Source: Prosopocoilus inquinatus (lineage: Eukaryota; Arthropoda; Insecta; Coleoptera; Lucanidae). Taken from it: 64,000 bases of DNA. Under the pieces are notes generated by a model. That model was not told where the DNA came from, ran no database searches, and saw only the letters and a program-made list of their open reading frames with translations. A program made the position numbers and the translations under genes. The stretch covers positions 6,138,001-6,202,000 of the forward strand of contig CM069869.1 of NCBI GenBank assembly GCA_036172665.1, written 5' to 3'. Each line of letters begins with the position of its first letter. Position 1 is the first letter of the stretch. This document shows positions 58,144 through 64,000 of the stretch, in pieces.

Positions 58144-58826
58144 ATATAATAATTTTTATATTTCTGTGGGTTTACGTCTTTGTGTACATTGCCGGTTGCT
58201 ACCCTTGTTGGGACACCCGGTATATTTTTCATCGATTTTTGTTTAGTATTCCATGCTCAAACCAACCCAAAAATAATAAATAGGAAAAAGGAAAGTTTTC
58301 AAATAAGTTTTCATTCCAATATTTATAGAAAGTATTTAACGACTAATAACAAACTCGTTAATTTTAATTAAAGAAATTTGGTCATCTTGACTTCTTTAAA
58401 ATTAAATTTAAATTTCGTTATTTCAATTCGATTTATTATTTTTTTTGTATTTTTTTGTATTTTTAATTGTGTTTAATTCTTGTCCCGCATTATATTTTTC
58501 TTTTAACTCGTCCCTTTTTTAATCTAGTTTCGTAGTTTTGTTTGTTCTGTTATTTTTTGTCATTTTTTCCTGTATCCTTTATGTCGTTCTTGCATTCTTC
58601 TGTTTCTAGATTTCAATGTGTTAATTGGATGTTCCCAACTCAGATTTTGTTTATTTTTCTTATTTCCATTTTTCGAACATTTATAAAAGATTCTTCTTTC
58701 TTTCTTCGTTTACAAATGAAATAAGGATTTCCCATTTTATTGCGTCGCCTTTGTATTCAATTGTTTTCAGTGTTTAAGCTGGCGACAATGTTTTCAAAAG
58801 CTTACAATATCACTAAATATTTCTTT
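58144..58826. other. No gene recognised
   Basis: T-rich, only short hydrophobic frames that follow from base composition. Confidence 0.45.
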
Positions 58827-59098
58827 CATTTGGTTACGAAAATTGAAGCCGAAGCTTAAATATGAAAGAAATTCAAAAAATAGGCAGCCAGATATATGAA
58901 TAAGTGGCGGTAACATTTGAATTATTGTGAAGGTAACCAAAAGCGACATCTACCTTACATGTTGATAACCTCAAAATGGCGGTAATTTTGTTGTAAAGGT
59001 CATTTGGTTATGAAAATCGAAGCCAAAGCTTAAATACGACGGTAATTCAGAAAGTGGGCAGCCAAATAAATAAGTGGCGGTATAACATTTAAATTATT
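58827..59098 (+). repeat. Direct tandem repeat, 174-bp period
   Basis: CATTTGGTTA(C/T)GAAAAT at 58827 recurs at 59001. Both copies continue through AGCTTAAATA, GGCAGCCA and ATAAGTGGCGGTA to TTTRAATTATT. One full and one partial unit, about 85-90 % alike by eye. Confidence 0.8.
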
Positions 59099-62000
59099 CA
59101 AATAAAATAGACTTATAAAATAGAGCTTCTTGTTAAAAGTTAAACAAACGAAAATGAGAAATGCACATATATCTACATATTTGCATTGTTATATTAAATT
59201 CATTTCAGATGTGTTTTTCTTACTAAACTTTTCCTAATTGGGCCCCCTGCGAGGCCAAAAGCCACCCTTTTGCCACTCTACATTTTGACGCCCCAGAACA
59301 TTAATTAAATTCTACTCAATACGTACACCAATCAAAACAAGAAACAACCACATCTAGTTAATCATTTAAAATTTGGCGAGGCAATCAAATTACCAAATGA
59401 GACAGCAGCATCGCTGTTATTCGCTATTTTTCGCGGAATTCGCGAAATGTCATACTTTCATTTTGTCGCGCATTGTCGTACCTTAAGTTGCGGTCAGGCC
59501 AATCGACGTAAAATCATAAAGCCATTTTTCTGATTTCATCAAAATTAAGACATTGACAAAAATTGAAATTTTTTTATTTGCATTTATTCCGAAAAACACA
59601 ATCAACAATACAACGTTCCCTTGTACGACGTTCTTTACAGAAAACGAAAATTTCGTTTTAATAAAAAAAGACGTATCTGTCACGTTAAGTACGTGTTTAA
59701 TAAGTAAACATGATTTGATTTCGTTTAGCAAGAACATAAAAGAAGATAAAACAATACTACACAAATATACATTTTTAGTGCTTTGTTTTTCTTTTTAGAA
59801 AAGTATAAATTTCCATATGTTATTTGTTATTTGTGTAGTTTATTTAATTAAGAATTTAATTTGATATCCCAAAGCTGGTACTCCTCGCACATCGAAACAA
59901 AAAAAAATTCGTGCAAAGCCTAGTTTCGAGTACCCTTATGTGTGTTTTGTTTTTAATTAAAATAGCCAAAGTGTATGCAGATAAGTCACACGTCATTTCA
60001 ATTTTTTTTTTTTTTTTACAAAAATGGTACGGAAGCTGACAAGGATTAGAAACGTTCTCTGATGTATCAATCAATAATACCCCGCTTTGTTAGAGAAGAA
60101 AAAGGAAGCAAATAAAATACGTTTCCATCAAGGTTGTACGTACTTACATACAAAGTGTTCTCGTTGACGTTTATCTTTTCTAAGAAAATTTCACTCTTCT
60201 CTCGATTCACCCTGTATAATATATTTTTAAAATTCATGTTTTTATCAACATTTCGCGCATTTCAAGAAATGTCAGCATTCAAAAAAGGACTAGTTTTTGA
60301 AAAACTAATCCTTTAATACTCTAATTTTATAATAATAATTACGTTTACTGCCCGTTTGTGATTATTTGGTAAATAAAAAGCGGCGCTGATTAGATAGCGC
60401 TAATAAAAAAATTACCTAATTGGTGCTTACACGATGAAGCAATTTAACAAAGCCAAACATTATTTACGTGATTAACATACATTAGGGATTAAGCTCAGCG
60501 GGGGGATACCATAAATAACACGCATAATTTTTCGGGCCACGTTCCGTCTTTCCCTTTCTAGTCTCACAGTCCCTCCCTTTCTAAACATGATGTTGATATA
60601 TAACTGTTCTGAGTAAATCATGATTCATGTTTTTTTTTTTACTCTTGCTGATGTGATGATTGTGATGAATACACTGGGAGATAGATTCATTCCGCAATTT
60701 CATTTCTGCCAACATCTGGTGGCATTTCGTTTGCAATAATTTCGAGCGAATGTAGAGTGTGGATGAATTTAGCACACAGCACGACGACGAACAACAAAAA
60801 AAATATATTTGAAACGTTCCCGTGGCGGAAATAATTCGTACTTTTTGAATTCATGATCGCACTGAAGCGTTAAAATTATTGTTTCGATCTCTTTGAAGTA
60901 AAAATGAAGTTTAAGAAGAAAGTACACATTCGATTTAAACCGCGCTTTGTGCTACATTAAACTTGCGCTTTTCTTTTGTAGTCGATGTTATATTTATGAA
61001 ACTTAAGTGGGATATTTCTTTGAAGCCGAAAACTCAATTTACGTGCATTTTGTTTTTTTTTTTTTTATTACAAAGTTATTTGTTATTTTTATACTCTTAT
61101 TACTTTAGTTGCGAATGTAGCATGTCACTCACTTCCGCATTTTTTTTTGTTTAGTTCCTCGACAGTGTTTCTTTATAATTCATTAGAATTAGTCAGTAAA
61201 AAAGTATGTGTTCATATTGGAAAACGTAAAGCAAAAAAAATTATTCCTACGAGAATGAACAAAAAAAGTATTGCAAAAGTAGCAAAAGAAAACAAAATGT
61301 ACATATCGGATAACACAAGGATGAGAAGAAAGCAAAAGAAGAAATTATGAAAAGAGTTAATGAAATACCAAAAATATAATTCGACAAGAAAATCAATAGA
61401 AGAGCGAAATAAGCGACATAGAAACATGAAAAATAAGATAACCCAAAAACAAAATATTTTTTAATGTCTTTAATTGTTTGTGCAGTATTTTTTTTCCAAA
61501 TCAGTATTTTAAAATAAAAAAAAAACAAAACGGAAAGTGAAAAAGAAACTATACGAAACGCCTGTTCTTCAAGAAAAAATAAAAGAAATAAATAAATAAT
61601 ATTAATTCGACAAACAAAAGAATTTTTAAAAAGGAAAATGGTGGGTAAAGACTTGGCTTTCCAACGAAAAGTGTTTCAAAATAATATAATTTAAAAAAAG
61701 ACCAAAGAAGGTTAAATGAAACAGGATCGTTGTTTGGTCTTTCGGCTTTTCAACGCACCTTTTTATTTTCCCTTCATTCTTTTTTTGATGTTTCTTAGAC
61801 ATTGTAAGAATTCGAAATTCCAATACGTACAGTAGAAAAGTATTTAATTTCAGTTAATATCTAGGTGGTAAGCTACATGGTGAGAATTGCAGCAACAACA
61901 AGGAAAATAGGAGTAATATTTTTTTCTTAAGTTTCGCACATTCGATGAAATAAGATATTAAGTCAAATGTTTCATTTTCCGACGAGTATGTGAAATGCTA

Positions 62001-62402
62001 CCATTGTGAATCTCACATAGAGTACCCTGGGAGACTTTGAGAAAACAACACCACCTAGCCTGGTAAAAGCGTCCCCGGAGAAGACGCGGTGATGTAGCAA
62101 GGAAATTGATAAAAATAAATAACATTTGAATTAGCTGTTAAGCCGTTAGTTGTGGCGTGGAGTCAAATTGCTTTCAAAGAAAAAGCACGCGACTTTTCTC
62201 GTTTCGGGCGATTCTAAATTGAATTTCAGATTCAATTTTTTCTCTTATTTAAATTCAACAGTTTCCCGAAGTTTGATACTCAGGGTGAACGCTTTCTCGT
62301 GAAATGTATTTAAACCGTTCCGAATAAATGTCTTTTGTATTTTTTATATAAAATATATAAAATCATTGTGATCTACATATAAATCACGGATTAGATTAGA
62401 TT
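59099..62402. other. No gene recognised; small hairpin at 60283-60315
   Basis: AT-rich. AAAGGACTAGTTTTT, a short gap and AACTAATCCTTT form a small hairpin near 60285-60314. CACCCTGTATA lies at 60208-60218. Short Lys-rich frames near 61150-61350 reflect base composition. Confidence 0.45.
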
Positions 62403-62531
62403 TAGGCCCGATATATTTACCTACGGATAAATTTATCTGCCAGGTAGTATCCTCGGAAACTATCATCGATACAATGGTTTCCAAGGATAATATCTGGCGG
62501 TTAAATTTATCAGGAGGAGATTAAATCGGGC
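62403..62531. repeat. Palindromic MITE, about 130 bp
   Basis: The left half (TTAGGCCCGATATATTTACC, ATAAATTTATCTGCCAG, TATCCTCGGAAACT) pairs with the right half (GTTTCCAAGGATAATATC, TAAATTTATCAGGAGG, AAATCGGGCATTA), with a loop of about 15 bases. It is too short for a gene. Confidence 0.75.
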
Positions 62532-63225
62532 ATTAGACTACATTTAATGAGTCGAATCAATTTAGCTTAAAAAACTAAACACTGCAATGGACATATTAAA
62601 AATCCTGGTCTCTTTTTCTCCCTTTTATAATTATACATATTTTGTAAAGATATATTTAGTAAACTATCTACAATTTATCCGTTTTTATCCCGTTATTGTT
62701 TTATTATCTTTTTAATCTTTTCTTTCGATGTATTTGTTAGAATTACCATTCTCTTTTACTTTACTTATCAATAAGTTATTCTGGAGAGAAAATCTTCATA
62801 AGGAGAGAGCTAACGAATATGACAATATTTAAGCAAACAACGGCCCTATTTTGACTTCTCGAGGAAAACACCTTTTGAGAGCATTTTTGGCTGTATTATT
62901 TCAAACTTGCTACCGAAGAAAAAAATAACTTTCAGCAGTGGCTCGTGTGTCAAAAAGGCAGTTGGGTGGTTTCGTTGTTTATCAAGGCAAAAAAGTTTCG
63001 GGTGAGTATGCAGACTGACCACCCCTAAATTTATTAAAGAAATAACCCGCGGTCGTTACAACGTTCTTGTTTGAATTTTCTTTCGCGTGTTTCTTTCGTC
63101 TTCGTTTATTTCTTGAATCTCGCGCACAACACCTCGCCTAGGAGACTTTGGACTTTGCCCATTTTCTTTTAATCAGAACTGAATAATTTTCAGTCAACAT
63201 TTCTATAAAATAACGAATCTTTTAA
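62532..63225. other. No gene recognised
   Basis: AT-rich non-coding DNA. Confidence 0.45.
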
Positions 63226-63358
63226 CAAAATTTTGTTGACAGCAAACATGGCCGTCTTGCCTGGGATGACTTATCATCTAGCAAACAGACTTCAATTTGT
63301 CAATCCTTATGTAATGTTAGGTCAAAAAGCGATTGTAGGATGTCGCTGTTTTAGAAAA
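63226..63358 (+). repeat. Ribozyme-family fragment without hammerhead
   Basis: TTGACAGCAAACATGGCCGT through AATGTTAGGTCAAAAAGCG to GGATGTCGCTGTTTTAG matches the first half of the ribozyme repeat monomer, in the older subfamily form also seen at 50.8 kb. The ribozyme half is absent. Confidence 0.8.
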
Positions 63359-64000
63359 TCTTTTAACGTTTGGAAAATAATAGGAGTATTTCAATAAAAT
63401 TATATTCTCGAGCTGATTCAACACGCTGGCCGCGCCACATTGGCTCGCGTACAGTGTTAGCTCGGTCACAATTCTAAGTGTGGTCTTTACTAAGTAAAAC
63501 CTCTTGCAGGTGACTGAAATAAAAGGTTCAACGAATTTGGGAACATGATTACGAATGACAAGGCAGCACCTGCCTACCAAGAATACGCTGTTTACGAAAT
63601 AAATGAGTTCTGTAAAATGCTATTAATTAATCTGTCCTTAAACTTATAAAATATATGAATGTAATAATTATAAAATAAAATTATTCCATATGCAAAATAT
63701 AAAACTAACTTAATCGTTAACAGATTGTTTCCCGTAGAAATAAAATCGAGGGGAGTATCAGGATATACAGTGTGTATCACTTTACATGAAGATACCTAAA
63801 TAATTTGTTCACTAACAACGCAACGCAATTAGTATAAAGCTTTTACCAGTGATAGAGGCCATCCAGATAAATCTTTTCGTAATCTGTTTCAACTATGACT
63901 GAAATTAAAGTAAGTGTTTCAGTAGCAATGAATCGAGAACAAAAAAGTATTTAAAAAAGATGTTGCTAACTATTTAATCACCAAAGTACCTCAAATAAGA
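63359..64000. other. No gene recognised
   Basis: AT-rich, short frames only. Confidence 0.45.

Noticed and set aside
61147..61350. Lys-rich open frame
   Set aside because: Explained by A-rich sequence (AAA and AAG codons).
1..64000. CRISPR arrays, tRNA genes, rRNA genes, telomeric TTAGG repeats
   Set aside because: Looked for by eye on both strands; none seen. A tRNAscan and Rfam run would be needed to exclude short RNA genes.

Overview
The window looks like gene-poor, AT-rich insect nuclear DNA. Mariner, piggyBac, hAT-like, PHD-finger non-LTR, Jockey-clade and gypsy-like elements occur together with a secreted Gly/His-rich protein of cuticle or antimicrobial type. A beetle is plausible, but that is inference. 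There are no bacterial features and no CRISPR array. I found no tRNA or rRNA gene.

Only two pieces look like host genes. The first is a single-exon gene (TATA box and initiator at 9031-9064, CDS 9098-10219, poly(A) signal at 10289) for a signal-peptide-bearing protein of about 373 residues rich in Gly and His. The second is a first coding exon on the minus strand (19033-19323) that ends in a good splice donor; its later exons were not found.

The rest is layered repeats. Left part: an interspersed repeat (1596-2189), an inverted-repeat element (7317-8092), a dead mariner (12204-13480), a large foldback (15901-18516), a non-LTR element with a PHD-finger ORF1 (20225-23032, minus) and a broken piggyBac (29592-31557). 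Middle: a perfect hairpin (32500-32616), an old satellite with a GATGGCGCT core (33580-35770) and a TAA-flanked terminal-inverted-repeat element (37233-38054). Right part: a 4.08-kb tandem array (39635-48662) in which a 5'-truncated Jockey element sits inside the LTR of a gag-protease LTR element, a second mariner (51204-51996), a hAT-like element full of ACTCGAGT boxes (54495-56319) that split a second copy of the 1596-2189 repeat, and several small hairpin elements.

The most interesting system is a family of short repeats (monomer about 314 bp) at 17.6, 24.7, 27.4, 35.9, 50.8 and 63.2 kb. Most copies carry a complete type I hammerhead ribozyme: CUGANGA, a 5-bp stem II, GAAA, a palindromic CAGCUG helix III, a GUC or GUA cleavage site, and a helix I with an internal loop. 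Three copies are flanked by 12-13 bp target-site duplications. They have similar outer ends but an inverted arm-to-arm layout with a different internal junction each time. They resemble the retrozymes described from animals and plants, but as inverted rather than head-to-tail dimers. One copy has its empty site preserved in the opposite arm of the foldback it landed in.
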